A stretch of 64,000 bases of DNA from Polycladomyces abyssicola. Lineage in GTDB: Bacteria; Bacillota; Bacilli; Thermoactinomycetales; JIR-001. A model generated the notes under the pieces. That model had not been told where the DNA came from. It made no database searches and saw only the letters and a program-made list of their open reading frames with translations. A program made the translations under genes and the position numbers. Below are positions 24,949-34,487 of the stretch, in pieces. Position 1 is the stretch's first letter. Every line of letters begins with the position of its first letter. The stretch covers positions 546,001 to 610,000 of the forward strand of contig NZ_AP024601.1 of the NCBI RefSeq assembly GCF_018326425.1, written 5' to 3'.

Positions 24949-26456
24949 AATGTCCCGGTCTGAACGTGTTGTTCGCGTATCTGGATGGTGAACTGTCACC
25001 GGAAGAGAGGAGCCAGACGGCGGCCCATCTGTTGAAGTGCCCGGCGTGCCGATCTTTGCTGGACGAGTGGAAAGATGAGGATCAGCAGTTCCGTGAGGTT
25101 TTGACCGAACCGTCCCTACCGAACTCCTTTGTGGCGGAAGTGCGGAAGGAAGTAGAGAGGATTGCTCGGAAGTCCGCCTGTGGCGCCGGACCGGAATCGG
25201 GGGCAAGAAAATCCGGATTCAAATGGATGAAGCGAACCGCCGCGGCCTTCGCTTTTCTGGTGTTGGGAATCGGAATCACCGCTTGGGCTTCACCGACGTT
25301 TGCGGAATATTTGACGGCCACTTTCCGGGATTTCGGTTTACTCCCCGGAGTTGTCAAGAAAAATGAATACCGCAACGGCTACAGCGTGACGGACAAAGGA
25401 TATACGTTGCGTGTCACGGAAGTGCTGGCCAACACCAATGAGGTGTATTTCATATACCAAGTGGAGAGGGACGGCAAGATCCTGGATGTGCGCGACATCA
25501 GCAAAGACCGTCATTTTCTGGCCATTCGTTCCAAATTGTTTGATGCACAGGGGAAATGGATCAATACCATGGAGTCTCACAGACCTGCCAAAGATTGGCG
25601 GTCGGAAATGGTCGGTTTAAAGGGTTTCAACCAACCCAAAAATTCCCGGATCACCTTGGTCGTGAAGGCCAAGTCCATTCAGGGCGTTCAAGGAAATTGG
25701 GAGTTGAAAATCCCTCTGGATCTCAGTAAAGCCCGTGTGCAAAAATTCAAGCCCGGTGAGCAAAGGGTGACCCCCGACGGAAAGTTTGCATTCACGCTCA
25801 AGGAAGTGTCTTACACTCCCACCAGTGCGCAGATTGTTGCCGGTGTTCGCCTGAATGGACAAGAAGAGGCCAGGCACAAAGAACGGCGCCCGGAACTTCA
25901 CTTTGCATACCAGATCGTGGATCAAAGTGGCGAGGTGATCTCCGGCACGCACCATGAGGAAAAATGGGTCATGCGTTATCACGTCTTTCCCAAAGGCGGC
26001 GGTGGAGAGGAATACAATTTCGGTCCTCTTCCGAAAAAACCGTTGTATTTGCTGTTTGATGCCGTCTATTTGGCTGAACTGACCGACAAAACTTATGAAT
26101 TCATTCCTGGCCGGGAGCAGACGATCCGGTTGAACCGCGCCGCCTACACGCTCAACAATGCGAGATTGGGCAAAACAACCGCCTCCTTGCCAAAAACGCC
26201 GAACCATCTGCTCGTCGACTTGACCAAAACTTCCGTGGTGGAAAATGAGGACCCTCTTCTGATCGCCAAAGAAAATTTATGGCTGGTGTACGATGAGTCT
26301 GGGAAGGAATATTCGGGATTGGTCCTCAACGACAACGGACGCTGGGTGCTGGAAGTTCCGGACCTTTACCGAGTCCCCGAAAAGTTGAAAATCCGACCGT
26401 ACGATGTCACAGTGTACAAGTACCAGGTGAAGATTCCTCTGCCGGAACAGAAATGA
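24945..26456 (+). CDS. Membrane anti-sigma factor with zinc-finger domain and large DUF4179-like ectodomain
   Basis: A 503-residue partner of the preceding ECF sigma factor. The N-terminal zinc anti-sigma domain holds H28, C32 and C35 (HLLKCPACRSLL). A membrane helix lies at ~98-117. The remaining ~385 residues are extracytoplasmic, beta-rich and immunoglobulin-like, beginning with the DUF4179 pattern YLTATFRDFG. The start overlaps the sigma stop (ATGA). The large outer part is probably the sensor; its ligand is unknown. No protease gene is adjacent. Confidence 0.85.
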   Translation: MKCPGLNVLFAYLDGELSPEERSQTAAHLLKCPACRSLLDEWKDEDQQFREVLTEPSLPNSFVAEVRKEVERIARKSACGAGPESGARKSGFKWMKRTAAAFAFLVLGIGITAWASPTFAEYLTATFRDFGLLPGVVKKNEYRNGYSVTDKGYTLRVTEVLANTNEVYFIYQVERDGKILDVRDISKDRHFLAIRSKLFDAQGKWINTMESHRPAKDWRSEMVGLKGFNQPKNSRITLVVKAKSIQGVQGNWELKIPLDLSKARVQKFKPGEQRVTPDGKFAFTLKEVSYTPTSAQIVAGVRLNGQEEARHKERRPELHFAYQIVDQSGEVISGTHHEEKWVMRYHVFPKGGGGEEYNFGPLPKKPLYLLFDAVYLAELTDKTYEFIPGREQTIRLNRAAYTLNNARLGKTTASLPKTPNHLLVDLTKTSVVENEDPLLIAKENLWLVYDESGKEYSGLVLNDNGRWVLEVPDLYRVPEKLKIRPYDVTVYKYQVKIPLPEQK

Positions 26457-26523
26457 ATGGACGAAGCAATAAAAATGCCCCTCCATTTTTCGAGGGCTGT
26501 AGAAGGCTCGCCCGGATCACTTT

Positions 26524-26550
26524 GCCCGGCCAATACCGGCCGGGCTTTTT
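26524..26550 (+). terminator. Terminator of the ECF sigma operon
   Basis: GCCCGGCC, loop AATACC, GGCCGGGC, then TTTTT. Perfect 8-bp GC stem. Confidence 0.9.
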
Positions 26551-26615
26551 CATGCTAAAATAGAAATAATCTGAGATACGTGGATATGAATAAACATGTT
26601 CTTGTGGAGGTCCCT

Positions 26616-27419
26616 ATGAGACGACTCGCTCAATTGTTCAGTTGGATTGCGATCGTGCTGATGATGTTCATAGTAGTTGCTTGCAATCGGGGAGAAAATC
26701 AAGCTCATTCACAACCGGTGGAGATCTCGGTTTTGGCGGCAGCTAGTCTGACGGATGCCATGAAAGAAATCAAGTCCCGGTATGAGTCCACACACCCCGG
26801 TGTCCAAATTGTGACCAGTTTTGCGTCTTCCGGCAAGCTCAAACAGCAAATTGAGCAAGGGGCACCTGCGGATCTGTTCATCTCTGCAGGAGCAAAAGAG
26901 ATGGATGCATTGGTTAGGGAAGGGATCGTTGATCCGCGTGACCGTACCCATTTGCTCAGTAACGAATTGGTTCTGGTCGTGCCGAAAGAGTCCCACGTGA
27001 AAGCGAGGGGGTTTTCCGATTTACCATCCCCCCAAATCAAAACGATCGCGATCGGGCAACCGGAAACGGTACCGGCCGGTCAATATGCGAAACAAACACT
27101 GGAAAACATGAACCTGTGGAAACAGGTGCAATCCAAGTTGGTGTTCACAGGTGATGTTCGTCAAGTGCTCGCTTATGTAAAAACGGGAAATGTTGATGCG
27201 GGAATCGTGTATCGGACGGATATCCGAACTGCCCATGATGTACAAGTAGTGGCTGAGGCTGATCCGAAAACGCATCAACCGATCGTGTATCCGATTGGTG
27301 TGATCAAATCGACCCCGCGCCCCAAGCAAACACGGGATTTCTACAATTGGTTGCGCAGCCCCGATGCAATGAATATCTTCCAAAAATACGGATTTGAAAA
27401 GGCACATCATCCGACATGA
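26616..27419 (+). CDS. modA: Molybdate ABC transporter substrate-binding lipoprotein
   Basis: A 267-residue lipoprotein. The signal peptide ends in the lipobox FIVVAC (C23). The mature protein opens ISVLAAASLTDAMKEI and contains FASSGKLKQQIEQGAPADLFISA, both typical of ModA, and later GQPETVPAGQYAKQTLE. It binds molybdate or tungstate outside the membrane. GGAGG stands 6 bases before ATG 26616; the in-frame ATGs at 26580 and 26586 are less likely. It overlaps modB by 4 bases. A molybdopterin enzyme gene lies at the right end of the window. Confidence 0.9.
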   Translation: MRRLAQLFSWIAIVLMMFIVVACNRGENQAHSQPVEISVLAAASLTDAMKEIKSRYESTHPGVQIVTSFASSGKLKQQIEQGAPADLFISAGAKEMDALVREGIVDPRDRTHLLSNELVLVVPKESHVKARGFSDLPSPQIKTIAIGQPETVPAGQYAKQTLENMNLWKQVQSKLVFTGDVRQVLAYVKTGNVDAGIVYRTDIRTAHDVQVVAEADPKTHQPIVYPIGVIKSTPRPKQTRDFYNWLRSPDAMNIFQKYGFEKAHHPT

Positions 27420-28081
27420 TGAATCAGGATTTCTGGTCTCCTATTTGGTTGTCCTTGGAAGTAAACGGGGTTGCCAGCATTCTCGTGTTTGTTATCGCCC
27501 TAGTAGCCGCATGGTGGATGAAAGGACATTCTTTTTATGGAAAAAGTGCGGTAGAGACATTGTTGATCCTGCCCCTTGTCCTTCCGCCCACGGTGGTTGG
27601 TTTTGGACTGCTCGTCCTGATGGGGCGAAAAAGCTGGATCGGACAAGCGATGGAGTGGTTGTTTCATCAGCCCATACTGTTTACTTGGTGGGCAGCCGTG
27701 ATCGCTGCGGTTGTGGTAGCTTTTCCCCTGGTATATCAGACGCTGAAGAACGGTTTTGAGTCGGTCGATCGGGAATTGGAAGATGCAGCCCGATCGATGG
27801 GAGCCGGAGAATGGCAAGTCTTCCGATATATCACGTTGCCGCTTTCGTGGCGATCACTTTTGACGGGGTACGTGCTCGGATTTGCGAGAGGGATGGGGGA
27901 GTTTGGTGCGACTCTGATGGTGGCCGGAAACATCCCGGGAAAAACGCAAACCATCCCCACCGCCATTTATATTGCCGTGGAATCGGGTGACACACGGTTG
28001 GCCGCTTACTGGGTGGCTTCCACAGTGTTGCTTTCATTTGCATTGTTGGCCATTGTTCAGCGGATGAAAATACGCTCCTGA
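27416..28081 (+). CDS. modB: Molybdate ABC transporter permease
   Basis: A 221-residue permease with five to six membrane helices. The cytoplasmic coupling loop ELEDAARSMGAGEWQVFRYITLPLS is the EAA motif that docks the ATPase. GFARGMGEFGATLMVAGNIPG is typical of ModB/CysT. Translation is coupled to modA. Oddly, no modC ATPase gene follows; the next genes are convergent. The ATPase must be supplied from another locus or shared. Confidence 0.9.
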   Translation: MMNQDFWSPIWLSLEVNGVASILVFVIALVAAWWMKGHSFYGKSAVETLLILPLVLPPTVVGFGLLVLMGRKSWIGQAMEWLFHQPILFTWWAAVIAAVVVAFPLVYQTLKNGFESVDRELEDAARSMGAGEWQVFRYITLPLSWRSLLTGYVLGFARGMGEFGATLMVAGNIPGKTQTIPTAIYIAVESGDTRLAAYWVASTVLLSFALLAIVQRMKIRS

Positions 28082-28097
28082 CAAATTATCTAAATCA

Positions 28098-28130
28098 AAG
28101 AAAAAGGCAGGATCACCAACGACCCTGCCT
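28098..28130 (-). terminator. Terminator of the aldehyde dehydrogenase/DUF779 operon
   Basis: On the reverse strand AGGCAGG and CCTGCCT flank a 12-base loop, followed by TTTTCTTT. It lies between convergent modB and the DUF779 gene. Confidence 0.75.
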
Positions 28131-28169
28131 GGATTAGGAACGGACAATTTTGCTGAGAAAAGGGTTTGA

Positions 28170-28547
28170 TCAACCGGGGATGCGAATTGGCTCCAGCCGT
28201 TCCCGTTCCTCCGTCGTAAACGGTCGGGAACGGATGAGGAAGCGCACACCCAACGGGATTTCCAGGGAGAATGAAGCACCCCTGCCGGGGGTGACATCCA
28301 CTGTAAGCTGCGTATGCTGCCAGTATTCGAATTGGGAACGGGACATATAGAATTCACAACCGTCGATTTCGCCGAGCAACACATCGCTGGAACCGACCCG
28401 GAACTCCCCTTTGCGAAAACACATGGGGGAGGAACCGTCACAACAACCGCCGCTTTGGTGAAACATCAGCTCGCCGTGTTCGGCTCGCAACTGCTCAATC
28501 ACGCGTTTGGCCTCGTCGGTGACGAGTACGCGTTTGACCGTTTCCAT
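28170..28547 (-). CDS. DUF779 family protein (acetaldehyde dehydrogenase companion)
   Basis: A 125-residue soluble protein with the family cysteines in HQSGGCCDGSSPMCF (near residues 30-45). DUF779 genes usually sit beside acetaldehyde/aldehyde dehydrogenase genes, exactly as here, where it follows the dehydrogenase by 18 bases. The cysteine cluster may bind metal, or protect or load the dehydrogenase; this is unproven. ATG 28547 has GGGAG 9 bases ahead. Confidence 0.85.
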   Translation of the reverse strand: METVKRVLVTDEAKRVIEQLRAEHGELMFHQSGGCCDGSSPMCFRKGEFRVGSSDVLLGEIDGCEFYMSRSQFEYWQHTQLTVDVTPGRGASFSLEIPLGVRFLIRSRPFTTEERERLEPIRIPG

Positions 28548-28565
28548 CAACACCAACTCCCGGGT

Positions 28566-30098
28566 TTAGAAGAATCCCATCGGATTCTTGTCGTAGGAGA
28601 TCAGGACGTTTTTCGTTTGCTGATAGTGTTCCAACATCATTTTGTGATTTTCCCGCCCGATACCAGATTGTTTGTACCCGCCGAAGGCGGCGTGTGCCGG
28701 ATACAGGTGGTAGCAGTTGACCCACACACGGCCGGCTTCGATCTTCCGGGCGATTTGGTAGGCTTGATGCACGTCGCGTGTCCAGAGACCAGCACCCAGG
28801 CCGTACAGCGTGTCATTGGCGATTTCCAGCAGTTCCGTTTCGTCCTTGAACGTGGTGACGGATACGACCGGACCAAAGATTTCCTCTTGGAAGATGCGCA
28901 TTTTGTTGTGACCTTCAAAGACGGTCGGCTCGATGTAGAAGCCGTTCGGGTAGCGTTCGTTTTGGTACGGTCGTCCGCCGGTAAGGCATTTGGCTCCTTC
29001 TTCCTTGCCGAGGGCGATGTAGCTCAGGATCTTTTCATATTGATCGTTGGAGGCTTGCGCACCCATCATCGTGGTTGGGTCGAGCGGGTCACCCAATTTG
29101 ATCTTCTTCACCCGTTCCAGTGCCCGTTCCATAAAGGCGTCATAAATCGATTCCTGGATGAGCGCACGGGACGGACAGGTGCAGACTTCCCCCTGATTGA
29201 GGGCAAACATGGTGAAGCCCTCCAGAGCCTTATCCAGGAACTCATCATCGGCTTCCAGTACGCTTTCCGTGAAGATGTTCGGAGATTTTCCACCCAGCTC
29301 CAGCGTAACTGGCGTGATGTTTTCGGAGGCGTACTGCATGATGAGGCGCCCGGTAGTCGTTTCGCCTGTGAAGGCCACTTTGCCCACACGGGGTGACGAA
29401 GCGAGCGGTTGACCCGCTTCCGGTCCGAAACCGTTGACCACGTTTACCACACCCGGCGGGAGCAAATCAGCGATCAATTCCATGAAGAGCAGGATGGTAG
29501 CCGGTGTTTGTTCTGCCGGTTTCAGCACCACACAGTTGCCGGCGGCCAAAGCGGGAGCCAGTTTCCACGCCGCCATCAGGAGCGGGAAGTTCCAGGGGAT
29601 GATTTGTCCGACGACGCCGATCGGTTCTTTGATATGAAGCGATACTGTGCTGGCGTCAATCTCGGACATGCTGCCCTCTTCACCGCGAATCACGCCGGCA
29701 AAATAGCGGAAGTGGTCGATGGCCAGCGGCAGATCGGCATTCAGCGTTTCACGGATCGGCTTTCCGTTGTCCCAGGTTTCTGACAAGGCCAGTTTCTCCA
29801 GATTTTCCTCCATACGGTCCGCGATTTTCAGTAGGATATTGCTACGCTCAGTGACGGAGGTGTTCGCCCATTTTTCCTTGGCGGCATGTGCTTTGTCCAG
29901 AGCGTACTCGATATCTTCTTTTCGAGAGCGGGGAACACGGGTAAACGCTTGACCGTCAACCGGAGAGATGTCGTCGAAATACTCTCCGCCCACAGGCGGC
30001 ACCCATTCTCCACCGATGAAGTTTTCGTACTGAGACCGGTAGTGAAGCAAGCTCCCTTCTGTATTGGGCTTTTTGTAGCCGGACAACGTGACGCTCAT
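28566..30098 (-). CDS. NAD-dependent aldehyde (acetaldehyde) dehydrogenase, AcoD/ExaC type
   Basis: A 510-residue ALDH oxidising an aldehyde, probably acetaldehyde, to the acid. The NAD-binding [20 protein letters not shown], the catalytic-glutamate stretch [13 protein letters not shown] and the nucleophilic cysteine in [12 protein letters not shown] are intact. The sequence matches the AldB/AcoD/ExaC subgroup, induced by alcohols or acetoin under sigma-54 activators in other bacteria. AAGGAGG stands before the ATG. A sigma-54-type promoter at 30171-30152 and the AcoR-like gene across the gap indicate the same control here. Confidence 0.9.
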   Translation of the reverse strand: MSVTLSGYKKPNTEGSLLHYRSQYENFIGGEWVPPVGGEYFDDISPVDGQAFTRVPRSRKEDIEYALDKAHAAKEKWANTSVTERSNILLKIADRMEENLEKLALSETWDNGKPIRETLNADLPLAIDHFRYFAGVIRGEEGSMSEIDASTVSLHIKEPIGVVGQIIPWNFPLLMAAWKLAPALAAGNCVVLKPAEQTPATILLFMELIADLLPPGVVNVVNGFGPEAGQPLASSPRVGKVAFTGETTTGRLIMQYASENITPVTLELGGKSPNIFTESVLEADDEFLDKALEGFTMFALNQGEVCTCPSRALIQESIYDAFMERALERVKKIKLGDPLDPTTMMGAQASNDQYEKILSYIALGKEEGAKCLTGGRPYQNERYPNGFYIEPTVFEGHNKMRIFQEEIFGPVVSVTTFKDETELLEIANDTLYGLGAGLWTRDVHQAYQIARKIEAGRVWVNCYHLYPAHAAFGGYKQSGIGRENHKMMLEHYQQTKNVLISYDKNPMGFF

Positions 30099-30151
30099 CC
30101 TTCCCAGCCTCCTTGCAAAATAGTTTGGTAGCGTTTCCGCCCATCAAGAAA

Positions 30152-30171
30152 GAGCAAATTCTATGCCAAAC
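30152..30171 (-). promoter_or_regulatory. Sigma-54 (-24/-12) promoter of aldehyde dehydrogenase operon
   Basis: On the reverse strand TTGGCATAGAATTTGCT. The GG and GC are exactly 10 bases apart, as required for sigma-54 (SigL). TGGCATA departs from TGGCACG at the last two bases. Transcription would start near 30142, giving a 44-base leader before the ATG at 30098. Confidence 0.78.
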
Positions 30172-30198
30172 TCTACATCGCGAAATCAAGGCCATCAG

Positions 30199-30246
30199 TT
30201 GTTCCGTTTTTGTTCCAGCGGTGTATCGGTGTTTCAGTTTGGAACA
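30199..30246. promoter_or_regulatory. Probable activator binding sites (UAS)
   Basis: An imperfect palindrome TGTTTCAGTTTGGAACA (30230-30246), and nearby TTGTTCCG and TTGTTCCA half-sites (30199-30217). They lie 30-80 bases upstream of the -24 element, between the two divergent genes. This is where an AcoR-type hexamer would bind. Confidence 0.5.
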
Positions 30247-30416
30247 GTTTTTTCTGAAATCAATTGAAATTTCCGAACATAAACGCTATACTCGAATTTG
30301 GAAGACACTGGGTGTGTCTGATCAATGGGTGAGACGGCAACGTTTTGCTTAGCGTAGAGTCGAAAAAGCGGACATGATGTATCCGACACGTCTCAGTCGA
30401 CCGCGGAGGGATTTTT

Positions 30417-32294
30417 ATGCAAGCGGAGCCGGAACAAAACGAGCTTCCCCCGATGTTGGCATCCTCGTGGAAACGAAGTCGCAAATGGGGTGTCGATCCC
30501 AAAAGCGTGCAGGACGAGTTGCTGACCGACGGCGAACTGGAAGACCGAAGGGAGCGGATGCGTGATCTGTTCCAAGCCTGCTCGCCAGTATTGGAAACGC
30601 TGTACATGCAGGTAAGGCATTCCTCTTTCATGGTGTTGGTATCGGATCGGGACGGATATATCGTAGCCAAGTGGGGAGATCCGCCGTTTACCGATCGTGC
30701 GTCTCGGGTCCGGCTGGATATCGGGGCCAATTGGGAAGAACGGGTGAAGGGGACAAATGCGATCGGTACATCCTTGGCAGAATCCAAACCGGTTTCGGTT
30801 TGGGGAAACCAGCATTATTGTGAAGAGAACCGGTTTTTGACCTGCTATGCGGCTCCTTTGTATTCACCGACGGGAGAACTGTTGGGGATTCTCGACGTCA
30901 GCGGAGACGCCCGGCTGCATCATCCCCATACGTTGGGGATGGTGATCACGGCCGCACAAGCGTGTCAGGCTCGTCTGTTGCTGCATCAAGCCCGACGCGA
31001 ACTGGTCTTGCAAATGCGGGAAGCGGACGCACTGATGGAAAGTATGAGTCACCCGATGATCGCCGTCGATACGGATGGGCAGATCACCCGGGTGAATCAG
31101 TCCGCGGCCAGGTGGTTGGGACACGCGATGGCGGATTGCATCGGGCAACCGCTGACCCGTTGGTTTGATCCCGACGATGTCAAAGTGCTGCTGACAAGAT
31201 CGGACCGAGATGTGAGCGTTCTGAAGCCCGCCCTCGCAGACAGCGATGTTTCCTGGGTGGCTAAACCCATCCAAGATGAGCGGAAACGGACGTTTCGCAT
31301 TCATCTTACTGGTCGGATTCCGGCAGACAGCCATTCCGACAAACAGGAACCCGTTTCCAATCTGGTAGTGGGTTGCCCCAAGGTGAGGGAAGTGTTTGAG
31401 CTGGCTGTTCGGATCGCTCCTTCCCCCCTTACGTTGCTGATCCGTGGGGAAACGGGGACGGGCAAGGATCGGCTGGCACGTACCGTTCACGAGGCCAGCG
31501 GAAGAAAAGGTGCGTTTGTTGCCGTCAACTGCGGGGCGATTCCCGAGACGCTGGTGGAGTCGGAGTTGTTCGGCTACGAAAAAGGGGCATTTACGGGAGC
31601 GCGAAAGGACGGATACAAAGGGAAGTTTGAAGCGGCTGACGGAGGCACGCTATTTCTGGACGAGATCGGGGACATGCCGCCAGCTTCACAGGTGGTGTTG
31701 TTGCGTGTTTTGGAGGAAAAGAAAGTGACCCGGATCGGTTCTCATCGGCCGATCCCGGTTGATGTGCGCGTGATCGCCGCGACGCATCAGAATCTGGAAC
31801 AGGCTGTCGCTGAAGGACGTTTCCGGGCTGATCTCTTTTACCGTCTGCGTGAGATGGAGTTGGTTCTGCCGCCTCTTCGGGAGCGGACAGACCTGCGTTT
31901 GTTGGCGGAACATTTTTTGAAGAAGGTGGAGCAGGAGCTGGGACGTGCCATCGGGGTTTCAGATGAAGTGTGGCCCATCCTCGAACAGCACGATTGGCCG
32001 GGAAATCTCCGTGAACTGCGGCAAGTGATCCGGCAGTCGGCTTATCAAGCGTGTTTGATTCGAGGAGTGGATTGGATCAGCCTTCAGGACTTGCCTCTGC
32101 TGAGGCGCGAAGAGCCTGGATCGGAAAAGACGGTTTCTTTACTCTCGATCAACGACGCCGAGGAGCGGGCCGTTGCACAGGCGATTCAAGCTGCACGCGG
32201 GAATCTTTCGGAGGCTGCCAGATTGCTTGGGATCGGCCGTACCACGTTGTATCGGAAATTGCACAAATATCCCCATCTCAAACCGAGGTGTTGA
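30417..32294 (+). CDS. Sigma-54-dependent transcriptional activator, AcoR family
   Basis: A 625-residue enhancer-binding protein. N-terminal GAF-type sensor with [14 protein letters not shown] (~110). A PAS-like segment lies at ~205-270 ([25 protein letters not shown]). The AAA+ domain has Walker A GETGTGKD (~343), the sigma-54-contacting GAFTGA loop (~389), and [12 protein letters not shown]. The C-terminal Fis-type helix-turn-helix is [25 protein letters not shown] stands before the ATG. It is divergent from the aldehyde dehydrogenase operon with its -24/-12 promoter, so that operon is the likely target. The effector may be acetaldehyde, acetoin or an alcohol (inference). Confidence 0.92.
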   Translation: MQAEPEQNELPPMLASSWKRSRKWGVDPKSVQDELLTDGELEDRRERMRDLFQACSPVLETLYMQVRHSSFMVLVSDRDGYIVAKWGDPPFTDRASRVRLDIGANWEERVKGTNAIGTSLAESKPVSVWGNQHYCEENRFLTCYAAPLYSPTGELLGILDVSGDARLHHPHTLGMVITAAQACQARLLLHQARRELVLQMREADALMESMSHPMIAVDTDGQITRVNQSAARWLGHAMADCIGQPLTRWFDPDDVKVLLTRSDRDVSVLKPALADSDVSWVAKPIQDERKRTFRIHLTGRIPADSHSDKQEPVSNLVVGCPKVREVFELAVRIAPSPLTLLIRGETGTGKDRLARTVHEASGRKGAFVAVNCGAIPETLVESELFGYEKGAFTGARKDGYKGKFEAADGGTLFLDEIGDMPPASQVVLLRVLEEKKVTRIGSHRPIPVDVRVIAATHQNLEQAVAEGRFRADLFYRLREMELVLPPLRERTDLRLLAEHFLKKVEQELGRAIGVSDEVWPILEQHDWPGNLRELRQVIRQSAYQACLIRGVDWISLQDLPLLRREEPGSEKTVSLLSINDAEERAVAQAIQAARGNLSEAARLLGIGRTTLYRKLHKYPHLKPRC

Positions 32295-32323
32295 ATCGGT
32301 CAAACAAAAAGGGAGGTGTTCGC

Positions 32324-32674
32324 ATGTTCACTGATTTCCAATCGTTCTGGCTACACTATCTGAGACAGCACAGCAAGAAAAAAACGCGACAGTGGCATGC
32401 GGCGGGCACATCCATGGTGGTGGTGTGTGCAGTGTTGGCGTTGGTCACCATGGAATGGAAGTGGCTGTTGTTGGCGCCTGTGATTGCGTATGGATTTGCG
32501 TGGTACAGTCACTTTTTCATTGAGGGAAACAAACCGGCCACGTTCGGCCATCCGTTGTGGTCACTGGTTGCTGATTTTCGTATGGTGTTTCTCATGTTGA
32601 CCGGCAAACTGGATGAGGAGTTACAGAAAGCACAGATCGGGCATGTCGAGATGCGCTCGTCCAATTTGGATTAG
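32324..32674 (+). CDS. Mpo1-like (DUF962) membrane protein
   Basis: A 116-residue protein with two to three hydrophobic helices and the motif WYSHFFIEGNKPATFGHPLWSLVADFRM typical of DUF962. The yeast member Mpo1 is an iron-dependent 2-hydroxy-fatty-acid dioxygenase; the histidines in QWHAAG, WYSHF and FGHPLW could bind iron. GGGAGG lies 7 bases before ATG 32324. It follows the activator gene by 29 bases and may be cotranscribed. Confidence 0.8.
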   Translation: MFTDFQSFWLHYLRQHSKKKTRQWHAAGTSMVVVCAVLALVTMEWKWLLLAPVIAYGFAWYSHFFIEGNKPATFGHPLWSLVADFRMVFLMLTGKLDEELQKAQIGHVEMRSSNLD

Positions 32675-32782
32675 TCCTTATGCAAATGGATTACGATTCG
32701 CGGGAAATCGCGCGACTGATGCAAGAAAATATCGATCGGCGTCTCCGGAAAGTTTAAATAAAAAAGATGATGAACTATTGGT

Positions 32783-32815
32783 GCCACTCTGAAATAGAGT
32801 GGCTTTTGCTTTTTG
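32783..32815 (+). terminator. Terminator after Mpo1-like gene
   Basis: GCCACTCT, loop GAAAT, AGAGTGGC, then TTTTGCTTTTT. The remaining bases to 32998 are AT-rich and hold no gene I can support; they should contain the tct promoter. Confidence 0.88.
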
Positions 32816-32998
32816 TGGTCGAAATCGAACGAGAGGAAAACGGTTCACCTAATCTTGAGTAGTTTAGTGGTGAGCGGGCAAATATTGGTGAAGTGAAACA
32901 TACAACTTACGTCGACATTATTTTATCTAAAATATTTATTTTTTCTGTTGATTCTGATACCATATATCATACAAAACAAGTGGATAGGAGGAATTTTG

Positions 32999-34000
32999 AT
33001 GAGAAATGCGGCTATCGCTTGGATGTGCGCACTGGTGCTGGTGGTTGTAACCGCTTGCAGCGGGAACCCTTGGACCGCGGGTGCCTATCCTGCAAAACCG
33101 ATTACCGTGGTCGCGCCTTCCGGTGTGGGCGGAGGTTGGGATTTGACTGCCCGGGCATTGGTCAAGGCGCTACGGGAATCCAAGTTGGTGGATCAAACGA
33201 TGAGCGTTGAAAATAGACCGGGTGGTGGTGGCACGGTGTTTTTGGCCGAATACGCTACCCAAGACCGGGCCAATCCTTACAAACTGTTCGTCAATTCCCC
33301 TCCAATCCTGATCAATCATCTGAAAAAAGAGGGCAACAGTCCGTTCGGATATCGGGATACGACGCCGTTGGGACAGTTGACCGAAGATTTCGGTGCTTAT
33401 GTAGTTCGGTCAGACTCGCCTTACCGCGATTTACGCTCTGTCCTACAGGTGATTCGAACCCATCCCGAACGCTTGACAGTGGCGGGCGGGTCGGCCCCTG
33501 GTTCCATGGATCACCTGATGGCGGTTCTCCCCGTTTATTATTCGGGTGTTTCGCCGAAAAAGATGAAATATGTCTCCTATGATGGTGGAGGAGAAGCGAT
33601 GGCCGCTTTGTTGGGAGGAAATGCTGATTTGATCGCTACCGATGCATCTAGTGTCGGTGAATATCTGAAGGCGGGCAAAGTGCGGGTACTGGCCGTCACC
33701 GCTCCACATCGGCTGGACGGCGAATTGAAAACAGTACCAACGTTAAAGGAGTTGGGTATCAACACCCAATTCGTCATTTGGCGAGGGGTGTTCGGACCCA
33801 AGCAAATGCCGCCGCAAGCGGTGAAATATTGGCAGAAGCAGTTGAAAGCTTTGTCTGAGCATCCGGCTTGGAAACGGGAGTTGGCGGCCAACCATTGGAT
33901 CGGACGATATCGGGACGCTCAATCATTTCAGGCGTTTTTAGAGGAGCAGGATCAGCAGATCCGTACGCTGTTGAAGGTGTTGGGCATGGCCAAGCCCTGA
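32999..34000 (+). CDS. tctC: Tripartite tricarboxylate transporter substrate-binding lipoprotein
   Basis: A 333-residue Bug/TctC-type receptor. Lipobox VVVTAC (C20) follows a short signal peptide. The mature part opens YPAKPITVVAPSGVGGGWDLTARAL, and VENRPGGGGTVFLAEYA is the family pattern. It captures a carboxylate outside the membrane and hands it to TctAB. AGGAGG stands 6 bases ahead of ATG 32999; upstream in-frame ATGs lack a site. First gene of tctCBA. Substrate could be citrate, tartrate or another di/tricarboxylate. Confidence 0.88.
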   Translation: MRNAAIAWMCALVLVVVTACSGNPWTAGAYPAKPITVVAPSGVGGGWDLTARALVKALRESKLVDQTMSVENRPGGGGTVFLAEYATQDRANPYKLFVNSPPILINHLKKEGNSPFGYRDTTPLGQLTEDFGAYVVRSDSPYRDLRSVLQVIRTHPERLTVAGGSAPGSMDHLMAVLPVYYSGVSPKKMKYVSYDGGGEAMAALLGGNADLIATDASSVGEYLKAGKVRVLAVTAPHRLDGELKTVPTLKELGINTQFVIWRGVFGPKQMPPQAVKYWQKQLKALSEHPAWKRELAANHWIGRYRDAQSFQAFLEEQDQQIRTLLKVLGMAKP

Positions 34001-34015
34001 TGGGAGGGATTGCAG

Positions 34016-34474
34016 TTGAGCAAGAAGTTTGATCGGGCGGCTGCTATCGTCTTTATCTTGATCGGAGTCGTGTTTGTAGCCGAAAGCCGCAGGATTGCCG
34101 ACACAGCTTACGGCAGTGTGGTGGGACCTGATATCTTTCCCATGATCCTGGGTGGCGTGCTGGCGTTGCTGGGACTACGCCTGTTGATGGAAACATTCCG
34201 CTATCCGGACCAGTTGGAGAAGAAGGAAAGACCGGATGTGAAACGATTCGCCGTGATACTGGCGGCCACGATATTGTACGGCGCGCTGCTGGAAACATTG
34301 GGTTACATTTTGTCTACTTTTCTCTTTCTCGTCGTCGCCTTTCAAACGATGGAACGGGGGAGTTGGGGAAAAACCTTTTTGATTTCAGGTGCTTTCTCCG
34401 TGGGAGTGTACGGGTTGTTCGTCATGGTTTTGGAAGGAACATTGCCCGGTTTGCCGTTTTGGCTGAGCGGATAA
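34016..34474 (+). CDS. tctB: Tripartite tricarboxylate transporter small membrane subunit
   Basis: A 152-residue protein with four hydrophobic helices, matching TctB in size and layout and in the motif GPDIFPMILGGVLALLGLRLL. It bridges TctA in the symporter. The TTG at 34016 is preferred because GGGAGGG lies 7 bases ahead; the TTG at 34010 is too close. Lies between tctC and tctA with short gaps. Confidence 0.85.
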   Translation: MSKKFDRAAAIVFILIGVVFVAESRRIADTAYGSVVGPDIFPMILGGVLALLGLRLLMETFRYPDQLEKKERPDVKRFAVILAATILYGALLETLGYILSTFLFLVVAFQTMERGSWGKTFLISGAFSVGVYGLFVMVLEGTLPGLPFWLSG

Positions 34475-34487
34475 GGGGGGAACGGCC

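Noticed and set aside
28314-29396. 360-codon forward frame opposite the aldehyde dehydrogenase
   Set aside because: Antisense to an intact enzyme with all its motifs; no ribosome site; shadow frame.
32680-32757. 25-codon frame after the Mpo1-like gene (MQMDYDSREIARLMQENIDR...)
   Set aside because: No ribosome site and too short to judge; could be a gene tail, but I cannot support it.
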